Source of the DNA: Candidatus Kouleothrix ribensis
GTDB lineage: Bacteria > Chloroflexota > Chloroflexia > Chloroflexales > Roseiflexaceae
NCBI GenBank assembly: GCA_016722075.1
Contig: JADKGW010000001.1
Span: 186,001-250,000, forward strand
Reading direction: 5' to 3'
Length of the DNA: 64,000 bases
In this document: positions 17,145 through 26,668 of the stretch, one piece after another
Layout: each line of letters begins with the position of its first letter
Position numbering within the stretch: position 1 is the first letter of the stretch
Notes under the pieces: model-generated
The model's input: only the letters and a program-made list of their open reading frames with translations
Told to the model about the DNA's origin: nothing
Database searches by the model: none
Position numbers and translations under genes: made by a program

Positions 17145-19127
17145 ATGAAAGCTATGTTTACGGCTCAATCGGCAATCCTCCCAATGCTGGTCGAGGAGCT
17201 GCGCGCATCGTTGCCCCATGTCGCCGAACTGCTCGATCAGCTGGCCGGTGAAACCTCACTCGAGCGCCAGCGCTCCTATCTACGCCAGCTTGGCGCGCTG
17301 TGGTACCACCAGGATGGCGAGCCCGAGGTGCTGGCCGAATTTGGGCTGGGCCTGGCCGACCAGCTGAGCCTCGAGCCGGGTGTGGCGCTGGCCGAGCTGC
17401 TGATGGCATACGGCGCCGCCCGCGAAGAGAAGCGCACCAGCGAGTGGGAGAACAGCCTGGTGCGCCGTATGGCCGAGCTGAGCGGCCTGCACCGGGTGAT
17501 CTCGGCCGCCAACTCGACGCTCGATCTCGATACCTCGATGCAAATGGTGGTCGAGACGGTTGCCGAGGTGGTTGGCGTTGAGGCCTGCTCGGTGTACCTG
17601 TACGATAAGAACTCCGACGACCTGACCCTGCGCGCGACACGGGGCCTGAACTCAGCCGCGATCGGCCAGGTGCGGCTCCGCCTGGGTGAGGGCGTCACCG
17701 GCACAGCCGCGCGCGAGGGCCGCCCGATCTCGGTTCACGATGTCTATCACGACCAACGCTTCATGCGCGAGCCAATGCTGGTCGAAGAGCAATTCCGCTC
17801 GATGATGGCCGTGCCGATCGTGCTGTTCAGCGCCGAGCGCTTCCACGTCGGCGCCGATAAGCTCCAGGGCGTGATCATCATCCAGACGCACGGCCCGCGC
17901 GATTTCAGCCCCGAGGAGATCAACTTCGTCGAGACGGTCGCGGGCGAGCTGGCTTTCTTTATCGTTAACGCGCAGCTCTACCAGCAGACTGGCGACCAGC
18001 TGCATCAGAAAGTCCAGGAGCTGACCACGCTCCAGCAGGTGTCGAAGCGCATCGCCGAGCAGCTCGACCTGAAAGAGGTGCTCAAGCTGATCGTGGCCAA
18101 GGCTGTCGAGCTGGCACGGGTCGACCGGGCCGATATCTTTCGCTGCGTCGAAGACGACCGGCTCGAGCTGGCGGCGACGCAGGGCGGCGGCCATGGCCAC
18201 ACCGTGCTGGATTTCATCGCCCAGGCGGTGCGCGAGGGCCGGCCGCTGGCGGTGCTGAACGCCTATAGCGACTCGCGCTTCCCCGACCTGGCGCAGGTCG
18301 CCGCCAGCGAGGGCTTTCACTCGCTGTTCTGCATGCCGCTGAAAGTGCAGCAGAACCGGATCATTGGCGCGATCTGCCTGTATACCAGCGAGGCACGCCA
18401 CTTCGACTACGAGCAGGTGCGGCTGCTCTCGACCTTCGCCGACGAAGCGGCGATCGCGATCGAGAATGCGCGCCTGTACGCCGAGAGCCAGCGCGCGCTC
18501 ATGATCAAGTCGGCTATGCTTCAGGAGATGCACCACCGCGTGCGCAACAACCTGCAGACGATCTCGGCCTTGCTGGCTATGCAGCAGCGCCGGCTCGATC
18601 CCGATGGCAAAGGCTCGGCCGCGCTGCGCGACAGCGTGGCGCGCATCCAGGCGATTGCCGGCGTCCACAACCTGCTGTGCCACGAGGATGTCGGTGCTAC
18701 CACGATCGACGCGGTGGTGCGCCAGATCGTCGATAGCGCGCGCGTGAGCCTGGCCAACCCCGAGCTGCCGATCAACTTCCAGATCTGTGGCGAGCTAGCC
18801 CGCGTGGCTTCACGCGAGGCGACTGTGCTGGCGATCGTGCTGAACGAGCTGATCGTCAACGCCTTGTCGCACGGCCTGACGCTCGAAGGCGGCAATGTGG
18901 TGGTCGAAACGCGCCGCGATAATGGTGCAATCATCGTCGAGGTGCGCGACGACGGGCCTTCGCACGGCCAGAGCGAGGTCGGCAGCACTAGCAGTGGCCT
19001 GGGTCTACAGATCATCCGCACACTGGTGAACGAGGATCTGGCGGGCGAGTTCGAGCTGCTCGAGGCCGAGGGCTGGATGTGCGCGCGCGTGCGCTTCCCG
19101 CAGCGTGTCGAGGCCGAGGGCGAGTAG
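17145..19127 (+). CDS. Cytoplasmic GAF-domain sensor histidine kinase (HisKA_2 type)
   Basis: A soluble 660-residue kinase. An N-terminal helical domain of about 110 residues is followed by two GAF domains (about 120-270 and 295-455). The HisKA_2 dimerisation/phosphoacceptor helix EMHHRVRNNLQTISALLA (His near 465) comes next, then an HATPase domain with LNELIVNALSHGL, VRDDGPSHG and SSGLGLQIIRTLV. There are no membrane segments, so it senses a cytoplasmic ligand or redox state. No response regulator is adjacent. A second Met at 17154 is possible; the Shine-Dalgarno is weak for both. Confidence 0.88.
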   Translation: MKAMFTAQSAILPMLVEELRASLPHVAELLDQLAGETSLERQRSYLRQLGALWYHQDGEPEVLAEFGLGLADQLSLEPGVALAELLMAYGAAREEKRTSEWENSLVRRMAELSGLHRVISAANSTLDLDTSMQMVVETVAEVVGVEACSVYLYDKNSDDLTLRATRGLNSAAIGQVRLRLGEGVTGTAAREGRPISVHDVYHDQRFMREPMLVEEQFRSMMAVPIVLFSAERFHVGADKLQGVIIIQTHGPRDFSPEEINFVETVAGELAFFIVNAQLYQQTGDQLHQKVQELTTLQQVSKRIAEQLDLKEVLKLIVAKAVELARVDRADIFRCVEDDRLELAATQGGGHGHTVLDFIAQAVREGRPLAVLNAYSDSRFPDLAQVAASEGFHSLFCMPLKVQQNRIIGAICLYTSEARHFDYEQVRLLSTFADEAAIAIENARLYAESQRALMIKSAMLQEMHHRVRNNLQTISALLAMQQRRLDPDGKGSAALRDSVARIQAIAGVHNLLCHEDVGATTIDAVVRQIVDSARVSLANPELPINFQICGELARVASREATVLAIVLNELIVNALSHGLTLEGGNVVVETRRDNGAIIVEVRDDGPSHGQSEVGSTSSGLGLQIIRTLVNEDLAGEFELLEAEGWMCARVRFPQRVEAEGE

Positions 19128-19174
19128 CACCAGCCTATGCTTGCTCGCAACGCCGCTACAATGAAGGGAATTCC

Positions 19175-20275
19175 ATGATTAGCCGAATTGAGAAGCTCGC
19201 CGCCGCGCTCAGGCAGGGCAGCATGGATGCGCTCGCCCTCGTGCCGGGCGCCAATCTGCTATACCTGGCCGGGCTCGATCTGCATATGAACGAGCGCTTC
19301 ACTGTGGCATTCTTCCCGGCCGAGGGCCAGCCCGCGATGGTGCTGCCGGCGCTCGAGCAGCCGCGCGCCCAGGCCCAGGCACGCTTCCCGCTGCGCTTCT
19401 ACCCCTGGAACGATGGTGCCGGCCCGGCTGCGGCGCTGCGCCAGGCCATCGCCGACCTTGGGCTCGATGGCACGCGCCTGGGGGTCGAGTACACGGCTAT
19501 GCGCGTGCTCGAGCTGCGCGCGATCGAGCAGGCTGCGCCCGAGCTGGTGGCCGGCGATGCCACCGACTTGCTGGCGACGCTGCGTATGACGAAGGATGCC
19601 CACGAGCTGGCGGCCATGCGCCGGGCCGCAGTGATCGCCGAGCAGGCGCTGCGCCAGGCTGTGGCCCACATTCGCGTGGGCATCACCGAGCGCGAGCTGG
19701 CCACGATCTGGGATGCAGCCATGCGCGCCGCCGGCAGCGCCCCCTCGTTCGGCACGATCGTCGCTAGCGGCCCCAACGCCGCCAACCCACACCACTCCAA
19801 CACCGATCGTGCGTTCGCGGCGGGCGATCTGATTATCATGGATGGCGGCGCGCTGTACGAAGGCTACGCCTCGGATATTACGCGAACGATCGCGCTTGGC
19901 CAGCCCTCGGCCGAGGCGCGGCGCATCTACGATCTGGTGCAGGCCGCCAACGCGGCGGGGCGCGCGGCCGCTCGCCCTGGCGCAAGCGGCGATCTGATCG
20001 ACCAGGCCGCCCGCGCGGTGATCACCGCTGGCGGGTACGGGCCACAGTTTATGCACCGCACCGGCCACGGCCTCGGGCTCGAGGTGCATGAGCCGCCGTA
20101 TATGGTCACGGGTAGCCACGCGCCGCTCGCGCCGGGCACCACGTTCACGATCGAGCCGGGTATCTATGTCGCCGGGGTCGGCGGCGTGCGGATCGAAGAC
20201 GATGTGGTGATCACCGCCGACGGCTGCGAGAGCCTGACATCGTTCGAGCGCGATCTGATTATCGTAGAGGCCTGA
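19175..20275 (+). CDS. M24-family aminopeptidase (Xaa-Pro dipeptidase type)
   Basis: A 366-residue metallopeptidase. The N-terminal creatinase-like domain (about 1-130) is followed by the pita-bread fold with all five dinuclear metal ligands visible: two Asp in IMDGGALYEGYASDITRT, His in HRTGHGLGLEVHE, Glu in FTIEPGIYV and Glu in GGVRIEDDVVIT. It would remove N-terminal residues preceding proline or act on dipeptides in the cytoplasm. The start at 19175 has AAGGGAA about 6-12 bases upstream. scpB follows after four bases, so the two are probably in one transcript. Confidence 0.88.
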   Translation: MISRIEKLAAALRQGSMDALALVPGANLLYLAGLDLHMNERFTVAFFPAEGQPAMVLPALEQPRAQAQARFPLRFYPWNDGAGPAAALRQAIADLGLDGTRLGVEYTAMRVLELRAIEQAAPELVAGDATDLLATLRMTKDAHELAAMRRAAVIAEQALRQAVAHIRVGITERELATIWDAAMRAAGSAPSFGTIVASGPNAANPHHSNTDRAFAAGDLIIMDGGALYEGYASDITRTIALGQPSAEARRIYDLVQAANAAGRAAARPGASGDLIDQAARAVITAGGYGPQFMHRTGHGLGLEVHEPPYMVTGSHAPLAPGTTFTIEPGIYVAGVGGVRIEDDVVITADGCESLTSFERDLIIVEA

Positions 20276-20279
20276 GTTA

Positions 20280-20858
20280 GTGGAACAGCCACCACTCTTC
20301 GATCTCCCGCCTGCGCCCTCGGCCGTCCAACTGGTCGAGGGCCTGCTGTTCATTGCCGGCGAGCCAGTGACGGTCGCCCAGCTGGCCCAGGCGCTCGATC
20401 TGCCGGCCGACGCGATCGAGCGCGCGCTCGAGCAGCTGATTGCCGACTGTGCGCGGCGCGGTGTGCGCGTACAGCGCCATGCCGACGCGGTGCAGCTGGT
20501 GTCGGCGCCTGAGGCGGCTGCGGCGATCGAGCGCTTCCTGGGCCTCCAGCCGCAGACCAAACTCTCAGCTGCGGCGCTCGAGGCGCTGGCGATCGTGGCT
20601 TACCGCCAGCCGATCACCCGCGCGCAGGTCGATGCGGTGCGCGGCGTCGATAGCAGCGGCGTGCTGCGCGCGCTGCTCGGCCGCGAGCTGATCACCGAGA
20701 CCGGCCGGCTTGAAACGATCGGGCGGCCGATCGTATACGCCACCACCGACGAATTCCTACGCCAGTTTGGCCTGGGCAGCCTGGCTGAGCTGCCGCCGAT
20801 CGAGCTGCCCGACATCCCACCGCCGCCACGCGAGTTGCCGCAGCGCGAGCCAGGCTAA
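20280..20858 (+). CDS. scpB: Segregation and condensation protein B
   Basis: A 192-residue ScpB, the paired winged-helix subunit of the SMC-ScpA-ScpB condensin. Motifs seen are VQLVEGLLFIAGEPVTVAQL at the N-terminus, LGLQPQTKLSAAALEALAIV, AYRQPITRAQVDAVRGVDSS and GRPIVYATTDEFLRQFGL. It uses a GTG start at 20280, 4 bases after the M24 peptidase stop. No scpA is in the window. Its place next to oriC/dnaA fits a role in origin segregation, but that is context only. Confidence 0.93.
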   Translation: MEQPPLFDLPPAPSAVQLVEGLLFIAGEPVTVAQLAQALDLPADAIERALEQLIADCARRGVRVQRHADAVQLVSAPEAAAAIERFLGLQPQTKLSAAALEALAIVAYRQPITRAQVDAVRGVDSSGVLRALLGRELITETGRLETIGRPIVYATTDEFLRQFGLGSLAELPPIELPDIPPPPRELPQREPG

Positions 20859-21418
20859 CACGGCCAGAGGCAAGTCGGTTGCCGTGTACGTTGGGGCGCT
20901 GAGACGCCGGAACAGTTTGCCTGAGCTGTTCGCGCAGCTGCTCGGCGCACGCGCGTGCTGGCGCAACCACCATCGCGCGCGCGATCATCGCCCCACCAAG
21001 TTGTCCACAGTCGCTTGATTTTATCCACAGCGATGTGGAAAAGACTTGACAGGATTTGATCAGCCGTATAGCGCGTCGGGGTGCCGAATAGGCCCATTGG
21101 CCCAAACACGCGTTCTGGGAGTTATCCACAAGCGCCATAGCACTCGCTCGCCATATGTGGATGAATTACGCGTGATTTGCAAAAGCACTACCCGTATACG
21201 AAGCCCAGCCTGTATAAGCAATCGTAATAGAAGTGCCGGGCCATGTGGCTTGAAAAGATGGGGTGCATGGAGTATGATCAGCAGTACTACCCAATCATAG
21301 TTCACTGGTGTTTCACTCATTTTCAGGGCGCAACGATTGCCTACGATCAAGAACATATGGTGCGTGCTTGCTGCAAGCGCGCACTAATGGTCTATTGTTG
21401 TCTCTATTGGAGGCCGGC
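20859..21418. other. Probable replication origin (oriC) with DnaA boxes
   Basis: A 560-bp gene-free region directly upstream of dnaA. DnaA boxes: TTGTCCACA 21001-21009, TTATCCACA 21021-21029 (perfect), reverse TTTTCCACA 21034-21042, TTATCCACA 21122-21130 (perfect) and reverse TCATCCACA 21156-21164. The 21150-21350 part is clearly more AT-rich than the surroundings and could be the unwinding element. Position, cluster density and the neighbouring dnaA gene make this the likely chromosome origin. Confidence 0.8.
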
Positions 21419-22894
21419 GTGAACCTCGGCAAGATATGGAACTCGACACTCGGCACCATGCAGGTACAGATCTCGCGGCACGAGTTCAACACGTGGTTGC
21501 GCCGCGCGACTCTGCTGTCGGTCGAGAATGGTGTTGCGACGATCGGTGCCCCAAGCGCCTTCTTCAAAGAGGGGCTAGAGAATCGCTATATCGGACCGCT
21601 ACGTGATCTGATCGGTACGCTAGTTGGATTCCCTGTTCAGGTGCGGGTGGTGATCGCGCCGCCGCAGCCGATCGCGCCCGAAAACAAACTGACCAGTCGC
21701 GAGTACGGGAAGGACAACGACATGCCCGATCTCGGCGAAGCACCCGGCTTTCACACCGCTACCACTACCACGAATGGGCACACGAACGGTAATGGCAATG
21801 GCACCAACGGCTACGATCGGCTGAATATGCAGCAGCTCGAGTTCTCGAGCGCCATGCGCTCGGGCATGCTCAACGCACGCTACACCTTCGACCGCTTCAT
21901 CGTCGGCTCGAGCAACCGGCTGGCCAATGCCGCCTGTATGGCGGTGGCCGAGCACCCGGCCCAGGCCTACAACCCGCTGTTCCTGTATGGGGGCGTCGGC
22001 CTGGGCAAGACGCACCTGCTGCACGCGATCGGCAACTACGCGCTCGATCGCGACCCCGAGATCAATGTGCTGTATGTGTCGTCGGAGAAATTTACCAATG
22101 ATTTGATTAACGCGATTCGCCGCCAGCAGACCGAAGAGTTCCGCATTCGCTATCGCAATATCGATATTTTGTTGATTGATGATATCCAGTTTATCGCCGG
22201 CAAAGAGAGCACGCAGGAGGAGTTCTTCCATACCTTCAATACGCTGCACTCGGCCGGCAAGCAGATCGTGATCTCGTCGGATCGACCGCCCAAGGCCATC
22301 CTGACGCTCGAGGAGCGGCTGCGCTCGCGCTTCGAGTGGGGCCTGATCGTTGATGTGCAAACACCCGACCTCGAGACGCGCACGGCCATCCTGCGCGCCA
22401 AGGCCGAGCAGATGTCGATGCATATTCCGGCCGAAGTGATCGATTTTCTGGCCCACCGCATCCAGAGCAACATCCGCGAGCTCGAGGGCTGCCTCAACCG
22501 CGTTGCGGCCTACGCCCAGATGTATGGCACCGCCGTGAGCGTTGAGGTGGCCACCGCCGCCCTGAACGAACTGCTCGACACTAGCCGGCGCAAACGCGTC
22601 ACGTCCGATGCGATCCTGCGCGAGGTGGCCGAGTTCTACGGCGTCGATCTGCGGGCCATGCAGGGCCGTGGCCGCAGCCGCAATATCGTGGTGCCGCGCC
22701 AGGTGGCTATGTACTTGCTGCGCGAAGAGACCGACGCAAGCCTGATGGATATTGGGCAGCTGCTCGGCGGGCGCGACCACACCACGGTGATCTATGGCTG
22801 CGAGAAGATCGGCGAAGAGATTAACTCCGACTCGCGTCTGCGCCAGGAGGTGGTGACCATCCGCGACCGCCTGTATCAGGGCAGCAGCGCATAG
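21419..22894 (+). CDS. dnaA: Chromosomal replication initiator DnaA
   Basis: A 491-residue DnaA. Domain I is seen at LGKIWNSTLGTMQVQISRHE. The flexible linker (about 95-145) contains a Asn/Gly/Thr stretch (NGHTNGNGNGTNG). The AAA+ domain III has Walker A GGVGLGKTHL, Walker B LLIDDIQFI and the arginine-finger region EERLRSRFEWGL. Domain IV has the DNA-binding signature GGRDHTTVIYGCEKI. I start it at the GTG at 21419, preceded by TGGAGG; an upstream start at 21308 would run through the origin region and adds unrelated residues. Confidence 0.96.
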   Translation: MNLGKIWNSTLGTMQVQISRHEFNTWLRRATLLSVENGVATIGAPSAFFKEGLENRYIGPLRDLIGTLVGFPVQVRVVIAPPQPIAPENKLTSREYGKDNDMPDLGEAPGFHTATTTTNGHTNGNGNGTNGYDRLNMQQLEFSSAMRSGMLNARYTFDRFIVGSSNRLANAACMAVAEHPAQAYNPLFLYGGVGLGKTHLLHAIGNYALDRDPEINVLYVSSEKFTNDLINAIRRQQTEEFRIRYRNIDILLIDDIQFIAGKESTQEEFFHTFNTLHSAGKQIVISSDRPPKAILTLEERLRSRFEWGLIVDVQTPDLETRTAILRAKAEQMSMHIPAEVIDFLAHRIQSNIRELEGCLNRVAAYAQMYGTAVSVEVATAALNELLDTSRRKRVTSDAILREVAEFYGVDLRAMQGRGRSRNIVVPRQVAMYLLREETDASLMDIGQLLGGRDHTTVIYGCEKIGEEINSDSRLRQEVVTIRDRLYQGSSA

Positions 22895-23092
22895 CCTTGG
22901 GTGGCTGCCGGCTTGTACAGGCCGGTAGTAATCCGCTGACTGCCGCTGCAGGTTGGCAGGGTGCAGGGCTATGACATTCAACCGTGCAACCTGCAACCCA
23001 GGCGGCAGTCAGTGCCGCGCTCGAGCGCGCGGTTCTGACATTCAACCGTGCAACCTGTAACCGGAATGGCTTCGCCCAAACCACGCGACCCG
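22895..23092. repeat. Intergenic repeats with GCAACCTGCAACC motifs
   Basis: Between dnaA and the convergent histidine kinase. GACATTCAACCGTGCAACCT occurs at 22973-22992 and again at 23037-23056, separated by CGCGCTCGAGCGCG, a perfect 14-bp palindrome (23012-23025 region). The GCAACCTGCAACC motif recurs in other intergenic regions of this window (about 40015-40123, 47301-47569, 53140-53172). Confidence 0.7.
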
Positions 23093-24523
23093 CTAGGCCT
23101 GCGGGAGCGTGGCTGTGAACGTGCTGCCGCTGCCGAGCTCGCTCGCAACCGTGAGCTGCCCACCATGCGATTGCACGATCGTCTGCGCGATCGATAGGCC
23201 CAGGCCGCTGCCGCCCTGCGCGCGGGTGCGCCCGCGATCGGCCCGGAAGAAGCGCTCGAACAGGTGCGGCAGGTGCTCGGGCGCGATGCCTGGGCCGCTA
23301 TCGCTCACGCGTATGCGGATCAGCCCCGGTGCGTGGGTGCTGCTGGGCGCGCTCAGCTGGTCGGCCACGACGGTGATTGTGCCGCCGGGTGGCGTATAGC
23401 GAATCGCATTGTCGATCAAATTGAGAAACAGGCGGATCAGGTCATCTTCATTGCCACACACCGGCAGCGGCCCGCTTGGCTCGTATATCAGCGCCTGATC
23501 ACGCGCCTGTGCGAGTGGCTCGGTCTGCGCGACGATCGCCGGCAGCAGCTGGCCCAGGTCGATCGGCTCGTGCTGCACCAGCCTGGGCTGCACATCAGAT
23601 CGCGCCAGAAACAGCAGGTCGTTGGTCATACGCGCCAGGCGTTGGGCCTGCTCGCGCACGCTCAGCAGCGTGTCGCGGTAGCTCTCGGCGGCGCGCGGCC
23701 GATCGACCGCCACGTCGATCTGGCCGATCATGGCGGTGAGCGGCGTACGAAGCTCGTGCGAGGCATCGGCGGTGAAGCGGCGCTGCTGGTCGAAAGCGGC
23801 CTGGAGACGCGTGATCATGGCGTCGAACGTGCGCGCCAGCCGGCCTACCTCGTCGTCGGGGCCGCGCAAATCGAGCCGGCGGCTGAAGTTCTCGGCACTG
23901 ATCTGCTGCGCCGTGCGGGTCATTCGGTCGAGCGGGTTGAGCGCGCGATGCGCCAGCAACAGCCCACCCGCGCTGGCCAGCAGCAGCATGGCCGGTGCCA
24001 GCAGCAGCAGCACCTTCAGCAGCGTGCGCATGGTATCGCGCACTTCTTCAAGCGAGAGCGCGACCTGTAGTGCGCCCACCACGTGCCCATCGACGGTGAT
24101 CGGGTCGGTCAGCACCCGCATCGGCCCCTCGTGCCCCTCGATCTGGGTGTGCTGGCGCGACCCGCTGAGCGCGCCAGGCACGGCCTCGGCCAGCTCGGGG
24201 GCAGATTCTTTGGAGTTGTCGTTGTAGATCAGCTCGCCGTCGGCGTCGTAGATCCGCACGACATGCTCGTCGTTGATCCGCCCAATCCGCAGCGCATTGT
24301 TGTCGAACCTCAGCTGCGAGTCGGTGATGTTGATCGTCTTGACGATCAGGGTAGCCTGGCTAGCCAGCACGCCGTCGAAGTTCTGCACCAGCAGCCGGTA
24401 CACAGCCACATACGTGCCGGCGCTGAACAAAAACAGCACCCCGCCCAGCAAACATACGTACCAGCCGGTCAGCCGCCAGCGGATCGAGCGGAACAGGCCA
24501 AGCCTGTAGATCAGCCTGCGCAT
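23093..24523 (-). CDS. Membrane sensor histidine kinase (HAMP)
   Basis: A 476-residue two-transmembrane kinase: helix 1 about residues 14-36, a periplasmic domain of about 130 residues and helix 2 about 170-192. HAMP follows (LNPLDRMTRTAQQISAENFS), then HisKA with FTADASHELRTPLTAM (phospho-His), and HATPase with NLIDNAIRYTPPGG, DSGPGIAPEH and GSGLGLSIAQTIV. All catalytic boxes are intact. It is the cognate partner of the OmpR-type regulator just upstream, 100 bases away on the same strand. Confidence 0.92.
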   Translation of the reverse strand: MRRLIYRLGLFRSIRWRLTGWYVCLLGGVLFLFSAGTYVAVYRLLVQNFDGVLASQATLIVKTINITDSQLRFDNNALRIGRINDEHVVRIYDADGELIYNDNSKESAPELAEAVPGALSGSRQHTQIEGHEGPMRVLTDPITVDGHVVGALQVALSLEEVRDTMRTLLKVLLLLAPAMLLLASAGGLLLAHRALNPLDRMTRTAQQISAENFSRRLDLRGPDDEVGRLARTFDAMITRLQAAFDQQRRFTADASHELRTPLTAMIGQIDVAVDRPRAAESYRDTLLSVREQAQRLARMTNDLLFLARSDVQPRLVQHEPIDLGQLLPAIVAQTEPLAQARDQALIYEPSGPLPVCGNEDDLIRLFLNLIDNAIRYTPPGGTITVVADQLSAPSSTHAPGLIRIRVSDSGPGIAPEHLPHLFERFFRADRGRTRAQGGSGLGLSIAQTIVQSHGGQLTVASELGSGSTFTATLPQA

Positions 24524-24623
24524 ATGCGCCTCGTGCAGCGATAATAAGCGGGTGTTGATGTGCCCAGGAGTATTGTGCGCGCGCTCTGAACGCGCACGCC
24601 GGAAGGGCACGGATCGTGGTGTG

Positions 24624-25301
24624 CTACGTGCTTTCGACACCCAGCCGGTAGCCCACGCCACGCACGGTGTGCAGCAGCTTGACCGGGTAGGCATCGTCGA
24701 TCTTGCGCCGCAGCCCAAAAATATGCACATCGATCAGGTTCGAGACATTCTCGAAGTCGTAGTTCCACACATGCTCGGCGATCGTCGTGCGGGTCAGCGT
24801 CTGGTTAGGATGGCGCATCAAGAACTCGAGCAGGCGATACTCTTTGCTCGTAAGCGCGATCGGCTGCGCGGCCCGCTGCACCACCCGGCTGACCGTATCG
24901 AGCGTCAGGTCGCCGATCTGCAGCACCGCGCCTTTGAACACCGGCTCGCGCCGCAGCAGCGCACGGATGCGCGCCAGCAGCTCGGCAAATGCGAACGGCT
25001 TGACCAGGTAGTCGTCGGCGCCACTGTCGAGCCCGGCCACCCGGTCGTCGATCGCATCGCGCGCCGTCACCATCAGCACCGGCGTGGCGATGCCGCGCGC
25101 GCGCAGGCTGCTGCATACCGCCAGCCCGTCGGTGTCGGGCAGCATCACGTCGAGCACAATCGCATCGTACTCGGCGATGCTAACCCAGTACAGCGCCTCG
25201 GCACCATCAACCGCCAGATCGACGGCGTAGCCGTCTTCGGCCAGCCCCTGCGTGATAAATGCGGCGATGGCCGCTTCGTCTTCAACCACCAGTATGCGCA
25301 T
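24624..25301 (-). CDS. OmpR-family response regulator
   Basis: A 225-residue regulator with a receiver domain (VVEDEAAIA acidic pocket, phospho-Asp in VLDVMLPDTDG, Lys in LVKPFAFAEL) and a winged-helix Trans_reg_C output domain (LTSKEYRLLEFLMRHPNQTL, DVHIFGLRRKIDD, TVRGVGYRL). I start at the ATG at 25301; an upstream start at 25334 adds only a poor extension. It precedes its histidine kinase as a regulator-sensor operon. A repeat element (25339-25488) lies immediately upstream, in or near its promoter. Confidence 0.93.
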   Translation of the reverse strand: MRILVVEDEAAIAAFITQGLAEDGYAVDLAVDGAEALYWVSIAEYDAIVLDVMLPDTDGLAVCSSLRARGIATPVLMVTARDAIDDRVAGLDSGADDYLVKPFAFAELLARIRALLRREPVFKGAVLQIGDLTLDTVSRVVQRAAQPIALTSKEYRLLEFLMRHPNQTLTRTTIAEHVWNYDFENVSNLIDVHIFGLRRKIDDAYPVKLLHTVRGVGYRLGVEST

Positions 25302-25330
25302 AGCGTTGTGCCTGTGGCTGCTTCCAGGCC

Positions 25331-25496
25331 TCATTCATAGGGCGTACGCAGTCGGCGTGTGTGCCTGCGGCAGCATGGGACGTGTCTGTGCTCGCGTGTT
25401 CGGTTGTGCGCGCGTAGCGCGCACAACCGACAACACACGCTGCCGCAGGCAGGCATTGCCCGAGACGCGGGCGACCGCGTACCTTCTGTCATTCAT
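25331..25496. mobile_element. Palindromic MITE-like element, family B copy 1, with 8-bp target duplication
   Basis: The element 25339-25488 (150 bp) is flanked by TCATTCAT at 25331-25338 and 25489-25496. The left end is AGGGCGTACGCAGTCGGCG and the right end, reversed, CAGAAGGTACGCGGTCG. An inner pair GCCTGCGGCAGC/GCTGCCGCAGGC encloses a perfect hairpin: CGGTTGTGCGCGC (25401-25413), gta, and its exact complement (25417-25429). It has no ORF. Confidence 0.75.
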
Positions 25497-25665
25497 GTAC
25501 AGGGCTTCGGCGAGCCGCACCGTAATCGTCTGGTGTCGCTGTGCCGTGGCACCAGCCGATCTTACACGCAGCGCGCTCGCCGGCTGCGTACGTCTTGTAT
25601 AGCACGCGCAGATGAGCATTTGATTAACCGGCGCGCAGCCCGGCGCACCACAGCCGCCGGTTGCA

Positions 25666-25696
25666 GGGTATGGCCAGGCGCCGCCTGGCCATACCC
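25666..25696 (-). terminator. 31-bp perfect inverted repeat behind the LLM gene
   Basis: GGGTATGGCCAGGCG and its exact complement around one central C, six bases beyond the stop codon of the LLM gene. It would form a very stable hairpin and probably ends or protects that transcript. There is no T-tract, so it is not a canonical intrinsic terminator. Confidence 0.5.
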
Positions 25697-25702
25697 GCCA
25701 GG

Positions 25703-26668
25703 TTAACGAAAGCGCGGCATTACCGTCTCGGCAAAGCGGTGCAGCATGGTCTGGTCGTAGGCCAGGCCAGGCATATATACGATGATATAGTTCGCGCCGG
25801 CGTCGACCGAGGCTTGAATCTGCTCGGTGATCTGGTCGGCGGTGCCGACGCGGAACTGGCGCTGGTACTGTTCGGCGCTGAGCAGGCCGCCGGCCCAATC
25901 GCCGGCCCTGGCGGGGTCGTCGCCGTCGTTCAGCAGATGCACCTCCATACTGGTGCTGATCGTGATCGTGTTGATGTCGCGGCCGAGCGCCTCGCAGTGG
26001 CCGCGCAGTACATCGTACTTCTGGCGGATCAGCTCGGGGTTGCTGCCGCCGAAGTTGCAGCCCTGCGCCCACTTGGCCACCAGCTTAAGCGTCACCTTCT
26101 CGCCACCGCCGCCGAGCCACAGCGGGATGTGCGGCTGCTGCACGCCCTTCGGCTGGTTGATCGCGCCGTCGATCGTATAGTATTTACCGTTGAAGGTCGG
26201 CTTCTCCTCGGTCCACATCTTCACCACGATCTCGCAGGCCTCGCGGAACGCACCCATACGATCGGGGATCTCGGGGAAGCCGTAGCCATAGGCGCGCCAC
26301 TCGTGCTCGTACCAGCCGGCGCCTAGCCCACACAGCAGCCGGCCGTGACTCATCACATCAACCGTTGAGGCGATCTTGGCCAGCAGCGCGGGGTGGCGGT
26401 AGCCGTTGCAGGTCACCATCTGGCCAATCTTGATCCGCTTGGTGTCGCGCGCAAGCCCGGCCGTGATCGTCCAACATTCGAACGTGGTCTCGAGCGTAGG
26501 CACCGGCACGGTATGAAAGTGGTCGTAGACCCAGATCGAGTCGTAGTTTAACGATTCGGCCACCTGCGCCACCTGCGTCATGCGCTCGTACTGCTCGATC
26601 GGGTCGGCGATGCCAACCAGATCCATCTTCCAGCCCTGCGGCACAAACACGCCGAATTTGACCGTCAT
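25703..26668 (-). CDS. LLM-class (luciferase-like, F420/FMN) oxidoreductase
   Basis: A 321-residue TIM-barrel oxidoreductase of the bacterial luciferase superfamily. It starts MTVKFGVFVPQGWKMDLVG and shows the typical VAESLNYDSIWVYDHFHTVP, KIGQMVTCNGYRHPALLAKI, DVMSHGRLLCGLGAGWYEHE and PLWLGGGGEKVTLKL segments. This TIGR03560-like branch is common in Chloroflexota and Actinobacteria, usually with F420 as coenzyme. The substrate is unknown and F420 use is inferred from family, not seen. The start at 26668 has AAGGAG upstream. It is a single-gene unit. Confidence 0.87.
   Translation of the reverse strand: MTVKFGVFVPQGWKMDLVGIADPIEQYERMTQVAQVAESLNYDSIWVYDHFHTVPVPTLETTFECWTITAGLARDTKRIKIGQMVTCNGYRHPALLAKIASTVDVMSHGRLLCGLGAGWYEHEWRAYGYGFPEIPDRMGAFREACEIVVKMWTEEKPTFNGKYYTIDGAINQPKGVQQPHIPLWLGGGGEKVTLKLVAKWAQGCNFGGSNPELIRQKYDVLRGHCEALGRDINTITISTSMEVHLLNDGDDPARAGDWAGGLLSAEQYQRQFRVGTADQITEQIQASVDAGANYIIVYMPGLAYDQTMLHRFAETVMPRFR

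Noticed and set aside
15471..17219. A 582-codon minus-strand ORF opposite the M23 peptidase
   Set aside because: Antisense shadow of a gene with intact catalytic motifs; its own translation is low-complexity Arg/Ala/Gln with no domain.
21620..22996. A 458-codon minus-strand ORF
   Set aside because: It is the complement of dnaA and resembles no family.
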